Assembly (NCBI GenBank): GCA_003650865.1
Contig: QMSN01000017.1
Coordinates: 1-11,155 of the forward strand
Length of the DNA: 11,155 nucleotides
Reading direction: 5' to 3'
Source: Thermoprotei archaeon
GTDB taxonomy: Archaea; Thermoproteota; Methanomethylicia; Nezhaarchaeales; WYZ-LMO8
The notes under the pieces were generated by a model. The model saw nothing but the letters and a program-made list of their open reading frames with translations, did not search any database and had not been told where the DNA came from. Made by a program: the position numbers and the translations under genes. Below, piece by piece: positions 1 to 6,241 of the stretch. Within the stretch, counting starts at the first letter, position 1. Each line of letters begins with the position of its first letter.

Positions 1-33
1 GCTGGCTATAGCTTGAGCTCCAGCTAGTAAACC
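1..33 (+). other. Short leader or tail of an unseen upstream gene
   Basis: Only 33 bases precede the first gene. In frame 1 there is a tandem stop, TAG at 25-27 followed by TAA at 28-30, which could be the end of an upstream plus-strand gene; the other two frames stop at 14-16 and 9-11. Eight codons are too few to identify anything. From gene order remembered in other archaea, a prefoldin beta gene often lies just upstream of DUF3194, but that is expectation and not seen here. No clear Shine-Dalgarno precedes the ATG at 34. Confidence 0.25.
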
Positions 34-324
34 ATGAAAGCACGTAACATAGAGGAAGCTCTAAGAAGGGTTCAGGAGGAGGTCATAGCTTACATAACGA
101 AGCTCGTGCCACCTGAAGAGCTTCTAGACGTTAATGTGTCTTTGCAGTTTGATCAAGGCGTGTTAGACGTCGACGTTGAGGTAAGACTACACGAAGCAAG
201 CTTTAGGAACCCAGTGCCCATAGCGAGGAGAGCCGTTGAATACGCCATCAAGTTGTTTGAAAGCCTTTGGGGTGGAGGAATTGAAGGTAGTAGAGCTCTT
301 AACTCACGTGAGGAAAGCCCGTGA
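34..324 (+). CDS. DUF3194-like small archaeal protein
   Basis: A 96-residue soluble acidic protein with no signal peptide or membrane segment. The pattern is an N-terminal helix (residues 3-22), a short loop with PPEELLDVNV, two beta-like strands rich in alternating Val/Asp (residues 32-52), then a helix ending near residue 75. This helix-strand-strand-helix layout and the DVDVEVRL-type strand resemble the archaeal DUF3194 family, whose function is unknown and which often neighbours prefoldin beta and a DHH phosphoesterase. The last ~20 residues (after the Trp-Gly-Gly-Gly) are encoded where the next gene overlaps in another frame and look like low-constraint tail. The ATG at 34 is the only sensible start. 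The family assignment rests on pattern recall, not an alignment. Confidence 0.68.
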   Translation: MKARNIEEALRRVQEEVIAYITKLVPPEELLDVNVSLQFDQGVLDVDVEVRLHEASFRNPVPIARRAVEYAIKLFESLWGGGIEGSRALNSREESP

Positions 325-1285
325 CGTAGTACTCGTAAGCCACCAGAATAGCGACATCGACGCGGTTCTCAGCTGCCACGCACTAAGCCACTTAATACGT
401 GAAGTCAACCCAGAAGCTCACATAACTATTGCATCTATAAAGCTAAGTCTCCCAGCCAAGAGGTTGCTGGAGGACTTAGGCCTAATAGATTCCACAGAGG
501 AAACCGCGACGCTCCCAAGATACGACTTGTGCTTCTTCATCGACGTCAACAATCCTGCACATCTAGGCGAGCTTGAAAAGGCCGTTGATTACCATAAACC
601 CATAATAATAGTTGACCATCATAGGCCGTCTGCAAAGCGTCCACAAAACGTTGTTTTGACCATAATGGATCAGGAGGCCGTTGCCACAGCAGAGATAGTG
701 TGCGACATATACAGAGCTATAGATCTGAAACCCCCAAAGGAGGTGGCATTCTGGCTCCTCATAGGCATACTCTCTGACTCTAGGAGGCTTTACGTAGGGG
801 GCTTAAAGACGTTACTCAACGTGGCATTCCTCGTAGAGTGTGGAGCTTCTCTCGAGGAGGCATCTCGCATGCTTTACATGCCGCTAAGCTACTCCGAGAA
901 AATTGCGAGATTGAAGAGTGCTCAGAGGCTCAAGCTCTTTACCTTAGGTGACCAATGGGTCCTAGCGACATCCCACGTGGGATCCTATGAGGCATCGGCT
1001 GCGAGGGCATTAGTGGATTTGGGAGCTGACTTGGCTGCAGTGTACAACGACTTGGACTCAAGAGGCTCAAGGCTTTGTGCGAGGGCTAGTGAGGGGTTCA
1101 CGAAGAGCTTTGGCCTGCACTTGGGAGAAGTCATGGAGCAGCTGGGGCTAGAGTTCTCAGGGTCAGGTGGGGGACACGCTACTGCTGCCTGCGTCACTAC
1201 GCCTGTAAGGGGAGATGTCGTTTTAGAGGGTTTCTTGAGGGTTGTCAAGGATAAGCTTAAGCAACCCTTTAAGGAGATAACGTGA
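272..1285 (+). CDS. DHH-DHHA1 phosphoesterase, NrnA/RecJ-like
   Basis: Cytoplasmic metal-dependent phosphoesterase of the DHH superfamily; relatives degrade short oligoribonucleotides (nanoRNA), pAp or cyclic dinucleotides, and the substrate here is not predictable. Using the GTG start at 272 (337 aa), all four catalytic motifs are present: H24/D28/D30 in SHQNSDIDAV, D91 in FFIDVNNP, the DHH triad D115-H116-H117, and D169 in GILSDSRRL. The C-terminal DHHA1 substrate domain carries GSGGGHATAA at 297-306. The metal site therefore looks intact. The start is uncertain: the frame is open back to TTG 236, and GTG 272 or TTG 281 best fit family N-termini, with the His of motif I about 20 residues in. 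Either start overlaps the DUF3194 gene by 40-55 bases. The first ECF ATPase gene follows after 7 bases, so one operon is likely. Confidence 0.85.
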   Translation: MEELKVVELLTHVRKARDVVLVSHQNSDIDAVLSCHALSHLIREVNPEAHITIASIKLSLPAKRLLEDLGLIDSTEETATLPRYDLCFFIDVNNPAHLGELEKAVDYHKPIIIVDHHRPSAKRPQNVVLTIMDQEAVATAEIVCDIYRAIDLKPPKEVAFWLLIGILSDSRRLYVGGLKTLLNVAFLVECGASLEEASRMLYMPLSYSEKIARLKSAQRLKLFTLGDQWVLATSHVGSYEASAARALVDLGADLAAVYNDLDSRGSRLCARASEGFTKSFGLHLGEVMEQLGLEFSGSGGGHATAACVTTPVRGDVVLEGFLRVVKDKLKQPFKEIT

Positions 1286-1292
1286 GAGCAGC

Positions 1293-2147
1293 ATGAATTT
1301 AATAGAGCTCAAGGATGTGACGTTTACCTACAAGGGCGAGAGCAAACCCGCCGTCGAAGACATCACGCTTGAGGTGCGTGAAGGAGAGAGCTTATGCATC
1401 ATGGGGCCTAGCGGCTGTGGCAAGACGACATTGTGCTATATTCTCAGTGGTGTTATACCGTTTCTCGTAGAGGGGGACTTTAAGGGAGAGGTTCTGTACC
1501 GAGGGGAGAATGCGCATAGAGTAAGGGAGAAGCGAGGGTACTTGGGCGTGGGCCTAGTACTTCAAGACCCCGAGAGCCAACTCATTTCGTTAAAGGTTGA
1601 AAGGGAGCTTGCATTCGGGCCTGAAAACATAGGCTTGCCTCCTCAAATCATCAGGGAAAGGGTCATGGAGATTGCTGAGGCTCTAGGCATAAGCCACTTA
1701 CTGGATAGAAGCACGTACGAGCTGTCAGGAGGAGAACTTCAACGTGTAGCTATAGGGTCGCTCTTGACGCTATACCCTGAAGTCCTCATATTTGATGAGC
1801 CCACCTCCAACCTAGACCATCACGGCCTACACTCCCTAAAGGAGATGCTTAAAGCTCTGAAGCAGAGGGGGTACACGATAGTAGTCGTCGAGCACGACGT
1901 GGAGCACTTACTGGAGGTCTTTGATAGAATAGTCTTGATGAGTAATGGGAGAATCCTAATTTCCGGGGAACCCGTAGAAGCCTTGTTGTCAAGGGAAGCT
2001 GAAAAAGCTGGGGTAAGCATCCCTCTACCCTTAAGGCTCTACAAGGAGTTGAGGAAGAAGGGAGTAAAGCTTCCCAAACCTCCCTTAACCGTCCAAGAGC
2101 TTCTTGAACTATTGGGTGATGTCGTTGGCCGAGCTCCTACGCCTTGA
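1293..2147 (+). CDS. ecfA1: ECF transporter ATP-binding protein EcfA (first)
   Basis: Cytoplasmic ATPase of an energy-coupling factor (ECF) importer, which takes up vitamins or transition metals through a separate S component. Of 284 aa, the ABC core shows Walker A GPSGCGKTT (38-46), Q-loop Gln91 in LQDPESQ, a canonical signature LSGGE (144-148), Walker B ending in D168-E169, D-loop SNLD (172-175) and switch His201. The ~50-residue C-terminal extension after the core (SIPLPLRLYKELRKKG and on) is typical of CbiO/EcfA ATPases. It sits 7 bases after the DHH gene and its 3' end overlaps the second ATPase gene. Family and role are secure; the transported substrate is unknown. The A1 versus A2 numbering is by gene order only. 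Confidence 0.93.
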   Translation: MNLIELKDVTFTYKGESKPAVEDITLEVREGESLCIMGPSGCGKTTLCYILSGVIPFLVEGDFKGEVLYRGENAHRVREKRGYLGVGLVLQDPESQLISLKVERELAFGPENIGLPPQIIRERVMEIAEALGISHLLDRSTYELSGGELQRVAIGSLLTLYPEVLIFDEPTSNLDHHGLHSLKEMLKALKQRGYTIVVVEHDVEHLLEVFDRIVLMSNGRILISGEPVEALLSREAEKAGVSIPLPLRLYKELRKKGVKLPKPPLTVQELLELLGDVVGRAPTP

Positions 2148-2946
2148 AGACGTATGGTTCAGCTATGACGGCAGAAGCTACGTATTGAAGGAAGTAAACT
2201 TCTCGGTATCAACCGGAGAAGTTGTCTCCATACTGGGACCCAACGGCTCAGGGAAGACAACTCTAATAAAGCTGTTTATAGGCTTATTGAGGCCTAGTAA
2301 GGGAAGGATCTACGTAAAGGGCTTAGAGATCCACAAGAAGAGAGTTGAAGAGCTTGCTAGGAGCATAGGCATAGTGTTTCAAAATCCGAATCACCAGCTC
2401 TTTGAGCTCAACGTGAAGAGAGAGCTTGTATTCGCGCTTAAGAACATGGGTCTAGACTACATAGATGTTGAGAAAAACCCTTGGGTTGCTAGGCTAAACG
2501 TGACAAAGCTACTTGAGAAGTCGCCTCTGCTGTTAAGTGAAGGAGAGAAGAGGAGAGTTGCATTGGCCTCAGTTTTAGTCTATCAGCCCGACCTCCTAGT
2601 GTTGGATGAGCCCACTACGGGTCAGGACTTTGAGCATAAACGCGTCATTGCAGGCATAGTGAAGGAGTACCAGAGGCTCCATGGAAGGGCTGTGGTAGTT
2701 GTAACTCACGACATGGACTTCGCGTGGGAGGTGGCTACGCGTTTTATCATCTTGCTCAACGGTCAAGTGATCTTCGATGGCCCTCCCCATGAGGCAGTGG
2801 ATGGAGGATACGTGGAGAGAGCGGGGTTAAGAAAGCCCAGCTTGCTTAGCTTGGGGCTAAGTCTCAAGAGCATGGGGTTGAAGGTAGAGGAGTACGACAT
2901 TAACAGCTACGTGAGAGCGCTTAAGGAGGTCTTGACGTCTCGATGA
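2119..2946 (+). CDS. ecfA2: ECF transporter ATP-binding protein EcfA (second, divergent signature)
   Basis: Second ATPase of the ECF module, expected to pair with the first as a heterodimer on EcfT. From ATG 2119 (275 aa): Walker A GPNGSGKTT (40-48), Q-loop Gln88 in FQNPNHQ, Walker B LLVLDEP (159-165) with catalytic Glu164, TGQD D-loop (167-170) and switch His197. The signature is LSEGE (139-143), with Glu in place of the third-position Gly of LSGGQ, so the composite site it contributes to may be weakened; such variants also occur in other archaeal homologues as far as I recall. The frame is open to TTG 2104; ATG 2119 gives a 29-base overlap with the upstream gene, and TTG 2125 is another option. 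Its TGA overlaps the ATG of EcfT as ATGA. Confidence 0.92.
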   Translation: MSLAELLRLEDVWFSYDGRSYVLKEVNFSVSTGEVVSILGPNGSGKTTLIKLFIGLLRPSKGRIYVKGLEIHKKRVEELARSIGIVFQNPNHQLFELNVKRELVFALKNMGLDYIDVEKNPWVARLNVTKLLEKSPLLLSEGEKRRVALASVLVYQPDLLVLDEPTTGQDFEHKRVIAGIVKEYQRLHGRAVVVVTHDMDFAWEVATRFIILLNGQVIFDGPPHEAVDGGYVERAGLRKPSLLSLGLSLKSMGLKVEEYDINSYVRALKEVLTSR

Positions 2947-3695
2947 ACTATCCCTTAAAAATGCTCTCGATACTCGAGATGATACGCTTTAGGGGTGAGA
3001 AGACTTGGCTCCACTCAATGGACTTAAGGGTGAAGCTCCTAATAGTGGCTGGCCTCATAACGATGGCATCGCTCTTCGACAAGGTCGTTGAGCTCATCTG
3101 CGTATTGGTTGCAGCCATAACCTTGATAGTTCTAGCTCGAGAGGCTAAACAGTGGTTAAAAGGCTCTCTCGCACTCTGGATCATAGTGGCAATAGTGTTC
3201 CTAGTGAACGGGTTCTTAGCGTCGATTTATGTAGCGACACTACTCGTCTTGAGGCTCACCTGCTTCGTAATCACGTTGTCATTCCTCCTCTCAACCACAA
3301 GCCCAGATAGGGTTGTGGCCTTCTTAACGGCTATGGGTGCTGGAAGAGGGGTTACAGCTGCCTTCATGTTAGCTTTGAGGTTCACACCGATATTCATGCT
3401 TGACGCACAGAAGATATGGGATGCCCAGAGAGCTAGAGGGTTGGGGTTAAGGCGTGAGAGCTTTGTGAAGAAGCTTAAGCCACTCATAACCCCACTCGTC
3501 GTGAGGTCCTTTCAAGTCCTTCACAACGCCGCTGTAACCATGGAGGTTAGAGCGTTCAACGTAGAGGGAAGGCGCACCACAAGCCTTGACACAAGCTTGA
3601 AGGTCCGCGACGTCGCTGTAATGGTGTTAGCTGCATCCCTCATAGCCATCGGGCTAGCTGTTCACTTGCTCCAACTACTTCCAGTGCCATTTTAA
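2943..3695 (+). CDS. ecfT: ECF transporter transmembrane protein EcfT
   Basis: Membrane scaffold of the ECF importer, which couples the two ATPases to an S component. The 250-aa protein has hydrophobic segments at roughly 31-47, 49-66, 75-96, 98-118 and 224-246. Family marks are MDLRVKLL (26-33, the counterpart of LDPRTKLL), the first coupling motif with Ala-Arg-Gly at 164-166 in AQRARGLG, and the second near EVRAF (201-205). These two helices contact the Q-loop grooves of the ATPases. The ATG at 2943 overlaps the stop of the second ATPase (ATGA), implying translational coupling; ATG 2961 is a less likely alternative. No S component is adjacent, as in group II ECF modules where S genes lie elsewhere. 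The last 18 codons overlap the convergent radical SAM gene. Confidence 0.9.
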   Translation: MNYPLKMLSILEMIRFRGEKTWLHSMDLRVKLLIVAGLITMASLFDKVVELICVLVAAITLIVLAREAKQWLKGSLALWIIVAIVFLVNGFLASIYVATLLVLRLTCFVITLSFLLSTTSPDRVVAFLTAMGAGRGVTAAFMLALRFTPIFMLDAQKIWDAQRARGLGLRRESFVKKLKPLITPLVVRSFQVLHNAAVTMEVRAFNVEGRRTTSLDTSLKVRDVAVMVLAASLIAIGLAVHLLQLLPVPF

Positions 3696-5220
3696 ACTGC
3701 CTCTTCAGCTCATCCCTAGGGAAACCGAGGTCAACAACGTCCCAAGGGTTCTCCTCACGAGGGTTACAGAATACTTTTTCGAGCTCCCTCGACATCAAGG
3801 ACCACGTTGCGTGATCCATCATAGCTAGCTGTAGGAGTTTGGGAGCCATGGTCACGTCGGCCAGGGAGAGCATTGATTGCACGTAAGCTCTATGAGGTTT
3901 TAGAGTGTCCACCTTGACACGTCTATGTCTAAGAGCCTTCAAGTATGCCCTGTAGATCTCCCTAACCTGAGCAGGTTTGAGAGGGGGTAACCATTGGAGG
4001 GGGGTGTTGGGCTTCGGTATTAGAGGGTTTATGGATACATGAACGTTTACGTTGTACTTCGATGCCAATCTCCTAAAGGTATCTCCACAAGCCTCTACGT
4101 CAGCGGGTGATTCGCCAGGCAACCCCACTATGAGGTACGCCTTGATGTCCCTGATACCGTATTTAGATGCTAGCTCAAAGCTTTCTTCAATGACCTCGTC
4201 AGGATAGGACTTGCCTAAGAAGCATCTGAGATTATAAGATGTCGATTCAAAACCTAGGGCCAAGCTTCTCTGTCCACCTCGCTTTATGAGCTCCAAGAGC
4301 TCGTGGTCTACAGCGTCAGGTCTCAAGGATGGTATGGAGAGGCTGAGGCCTCTATTCAAAACATCTCTGCACATATCCTTTAACCTTGGCACGTCGAAGA
4401 CGTTTGCGCCTATGAAGACCACCTTACTCGCCGAGCTCCGCTTAAGCCCCTCTTCAAGGAGCTCGATAAACCTGTCATAGCTTCTATACCTGAAGGGACC
4501 GTTGGTCCAAGCAAGTAGGCAGAAGCGACATCTTCTTCCACAAGACCTCGAGACCTCTACATAGAGGGCATCTGCAAAGATGGGGTCTAACACCTCACTC
4601 CTATCAGTTGGCGTGACTTGAGCTACTATGTGAGGCGTATCATCAAGGTTTACTGCGGTAGACCTCTTTACGTAATCCTTACCTTCAACGTACACGCAGT
4701 CAATATCGGATAAGGAGAGCAGCTTCTCCGCCTTGGACCTCCCATCCATAAGCGAATCAAGTAGCTCAGGCAATTTAGGTTCCAATTCGCCTATGAAGAC
4801 TGCGTCTGCGAAAGCAGAGATCAATGTCGGGTTGGCGGAGACTGCTTGCCCTCCCGCTATCACGATAGGGTCGCTTTCCCTTCTCTCACTCTTGAGAGGG
4901 TTTATTCCAGCCCTCATCAACATACGGAGCATGTTCACGTAATCCTCTTCGTATTGCATGGTGAAGGCCAGTACGTCAAAGCTCCTTAAGTCAGCGTAGC
5001 TCTCAACAGTCCTAGGCTCACCCCCTCCGAGAAAACACCTCTCACACAACACCTCTTCGTGCAAATTGAAGAGGTAGTACAGCTGTTGAACCGTCAATCC
5101 CGTCATACCAGCTCTATACACGTTCGGGTAGCACAACGCAACTCTAACCTTGACCCTAGACCAGCTCTTCCTAATCACATTAAGTTCAGCAAACCTCAAA
5201 GGTGTAGAGCTACCTCTCAT
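3640..5220 (-). CDS. Uncharacterised B12-binding-like radical SAM protein (TIGR03960-type)
   Basis: A radical SAM enzyme of unknown substrate. Numbered from TTG 5229 (529 aa), the 4Fe-4S/SAM cluster motif CxxxCxxC is at C230, C234 and C237, followed by barrel elements such as FIGANVFD (272-279), a glycine-rich LALGFEST (323-330) and YLIVGLPGES (365-374). The N-terminal ~200 residues resemble the cobalamin-binding-like Rossmann domain of this group (YPNVYRAGM, FDVLAFTMQYEEDYVNML, IVIAGGQAV), but I see no DxHxxG cobalamin-ligand motif. A CxxC pair is at C62/C65. The N-terminal pattern matches my memory of bacterial TIGR03960 proteins, which lie near RNase G and L21 genes. ATG 5220 is chosen; TTG 5229, with GAGGG eight bases upstream, is a credible alternative. 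It lies 73 or 82 bases downstream of eS1 on the same strand. Its 3' end overlaps EcfT. Confidence 0.82.
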   Translation of the reverse strand: MRGSSTPLRFAELNVIRKSWSRVKVRVALCYPNVYRAGMTGLTVQQLYYLFNLHEEVLCERCFLGGGEPRTVESYADLRSFDVLAFTMQYEEDYVNMLRMLMRAGINPLKSERRESDPIVIAGGQAVSANPTLISAFADAVFIGELEPKLPELLDSLMDGRSKAEKLLSLSDIDCVYVEGKDYVKRSTAVNLDDTPHIVAQVTPTDRSEVLDPIFADALYVEVSRSCGRRCRFCLLAWTNGPFRYRSYDRFIELLEEGLKRSSASKVVFIGANVFDVPRLKDMCRDVLNRGLSLSIPSLRPDAVDHELLELIKRGGQRSLALGFESTSYNLRCFLGKSYPDEVIEESFELASKYGIRDIKAYLIVGLPGESPADVEACGDTFRRLASKYNVNVHVSINPLIPKPNTPLQWLPPLKPAQVREIYRAYLKALRHRRVKVDTLKPHRAYVQSMLSLADVTMAPKLLQLAMMDHATWSLMSRELEKVFCNPREENPWDVVDLGFPRDELKRQFKMALEVVGASEQLARWL

Positions 5221-5266
5221 TGCCTTCAAGCCTTAGGCCCTCAACAGCCCTACTCTACCCTTACTA

Positions 5267-5274
5267 GTATTTTA
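5267..5274 (-). promoter_or_regulatory. Possible TATA-like box for the radical SAM gene
   Basis: On the minus strand the spacer between eS1 and the radical SAM gene holds TAAAATAC, about 40-50 bases upstream of the candidate start codons. That would put transcription initiation near 5244 and leave a leader of 15-25 bases. The match is weak, and readthrough from eS1 is equally possible because no T-rich terminator separates the two genes. Confidence 0.25.
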
Positions 5275-5276
5275 GG

Positions 5277-5290
5277 TTGAGGGTCCTCAA
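5277..5290. repeat. Short perfect inverted repeat between eS1 and the radical SAM gene
   Basis: TTGAGG, two bases (GT), then CCTCAA: a 6+6 perfect palindrome in the 73-82 base spacer, immediately upstream of the possible TATA-like element of the radical SAM gene. It could be a regulator half-site pair or chance. The loop is too short for an RNA hairpin without opening the inner pair, and no T-run follows, so it is not a convincing terminator. Confidence 0.35.
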
Positions 5291-5302
5291 GATTATTAGG
5301 CG

Positions 5303-5920
5303 CTAAGCGGCCTGCTGAAGCACTTTAGCCTCCTCAGTTTCAGGTGGTACACGTAGTAGTTTGCTCTTCATTGCTTCGACCTTTCTCAGAGGGTAAATCT
5401 TCTTGGCCTTGTTGTAGGCGTCTGAGGGTATCTTGCCTAGTGTGAGCTCCTGCACGAAGTCCTCGAAGTTGAGCTGAGAAGCTCTCTCCTCAACCACCTC
5501 TTTCATGATAGCTCTTATAGCGGACTTCTGGGAAGTCTTAGCTCTCTTCACAGTCACTGCAAGCATCGAGACTCTCAGCATGTAGTTATCCTTGGTCTCC
5601 ACGTTGAATATGCTGTCTATTCTTGAGGAGCCCCTCCTAACGAGGCTTCGAATGTAGTCCCTCGCCAAGGCGTGTCCCTTAAATATCGTGTAGGCCTTGT
5701 CCCCCTCGACCTTCACTATCTGGAAGTGCAACTTTATGTGTTGATGAGAGAAGTCGTTTGTTATGTTGTAGAGCGTAGTCCATATAGTTCGCCTTATCGC
5801 CTTCTCAGGTGAAGACACTAAGGCCTTGCCTATCTCGGTGTAACCGAAGTACTTGGGAGCAAGTATGGTGATCCACATCTTTGGCGGAGCCCTGATCGCT
5901 CGTGCTCTTCTCGACGACAA
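5303..5920 (-). CDS. rps3ae: 30S ribosomal protein eS1 (S3Ae)
   Basis: Component of the archaeal/eukaryotic small ribosomal subunit, near the platform and mRNA exit. The 205-aa length fits archaeal S3Ae. Recognisable blocks are the N-terminal WITILAPKYFG (residues 16-26), the conserved LYNITNDFSHQHIKLHFQI stretch (50-68), a basic segment with RDYIRSLVRRGSSRID, and YMLRVSMLAVT followed by KRAKTSQK. The start is TTG at 5918-5920, chosen because a strong Shine-Dalgarno GGGGAGGT lies six bases upstream and the following SSRRARAIR basic leader is plausible. It sits after pcc1 with a 72-base spacer containing a TATA-like box, so it probably has its own promoter in addition to any readthrough. The final ~12 residues are a low-constraint tail. 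Confidence 0.94.
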   Translation of the reverse strand: MSSRRARAIRAPPKMWITILAPKYFGYTEIGKALVSSPEKAIRRTIWTTLYNITNDFSHQHIKLHFQIVKVEGDKAYTIFKGHALARDYIRSLVRRGSSRIDSIFNVETKDNYMLRVSMLAVTVKRAKTSQKSAIRAIMKEVVEERASQLNFEDFVQELTLGKIPSDAYNKAKKIYPLRKVEAMKSKLLRVPPETEEAKVLQQAA

Positions 5921-5926
5921 GGCTTT

Positions 5927-5934
5927 ACCTCCCC
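5927..5934 (-). promoter_or_regulatory. Shine-Dalgarno of eS1, deciding the TTG start
   Basis: GGGGAGGT on the minus strand, six bases before the TTG at 5920. It closely matches the anti-SD at the archaeal 16S rRNA 3' end and is one of the strongest in the window, which supports the weak TTG initiation codon. Confidence 0.65.
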
Positions 5935-5965
5935 TTTTTGGGTGTCAAAAACCTTAAGACCCGGC

Positions 5966-5973
5966 AATTTAAA
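5966..5973 (-). promoter_or_regulatory. TATA-like box upstream of eS1
   Basis: Minus-strand TTTAAATT preceded by a purine-rich AAAAGG that could serve as a BRE. Initiation about 25 bases downstream would fall near 5943, leaving a ~22-base leader that contains the GGGGAGGT Shine-Dalgarno. The geometry fits an archaeal promoter; no experimental support is available. Confidence 0.5.
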
Positions 5974-5992
5974 CCTTTTGAGGTCGTCGGTA

Positions 5993-6235
5993 TCAAGAGT
6001 GCTTCAAAGAGAGTTTTAGAGCTGGCTGAAGACATGAGAGGATGTCGTTCATAGTGTTGAGGAGTGAACCTATGTCTGAGGAGCGCAGCGATATCTCGAG
6101 GATCTCGCCTCGAGCCCTCACGGCCAACTGAATTCTTTCAGGCAGCTGAACGTTGTCAGGCTCCAGCGCCTCGCTCAAAGCCTTAGCCACTAGGGTTGAC
6201 GCCGCATCAACGCGTATGGTCAACGAGATCTCCAT
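5993..6235 (-). CDS. pcc1: KEOPS complex subunit Pcc1
   Basis: Small dimerising subunit of KEOPS, the complex that makes N6-threonylcarbamoyladenosine (t6A37) on ANN-decoding tRNAs. The 80-aa length is right for archaeal Pcc1. It has an N-terminal strand (ISLTIRVD, 3-10), a helix carrying AKALSEALEPDN (17-28), a second strand pair (IQLAVRARGEILEISLRS, 35-52) and the C-terminal helix with the characteristic LGSLLxTxxDxLxCL-like pattern (here IGSLLNTMNDILSCLQ, 55-70). ATG 6235 is supported by a GAGG about four bases upstream and by a gap of only 6 bases after the RecJ-family gene, so the two are probably co-transcribed. Other KEOPS genes are not in the window, as is usual in archaea. Confidence 0.88.
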   Translation of the reverse strand: MEISLTIRVDAASTLVAKALSEALEPDNVQLPERIQLAVRARGEILEISLRSSDIGSLLNTMNDILSCLQPALKLSLKHS

Positions 6236-6241
6236 GTCGCC

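Noticed and set aside
985..1248. Open frame on the minus strand, 87 codons
   Set aside because: Lies antisense within the well-supported DHH gene, including its GGGH motif; composition (Pro/Ser/Thr-rich) is typical of a shadow frame.
4286..5280. Plus-strand open frames opposite the radical SAM gene
   Set aside because: Serine/leucine-rich shadow frames with no motifs; the minus-strand gene carries all conserved blocks.
5947..5951. T5 run on the minus strand as terminator of pcc1
   Set aside because: Only five bases long and located downstream of the eS1 TATA-like box, at or just upstream of its inferred transcription start, where a terminator would interfere with eS1 expression.
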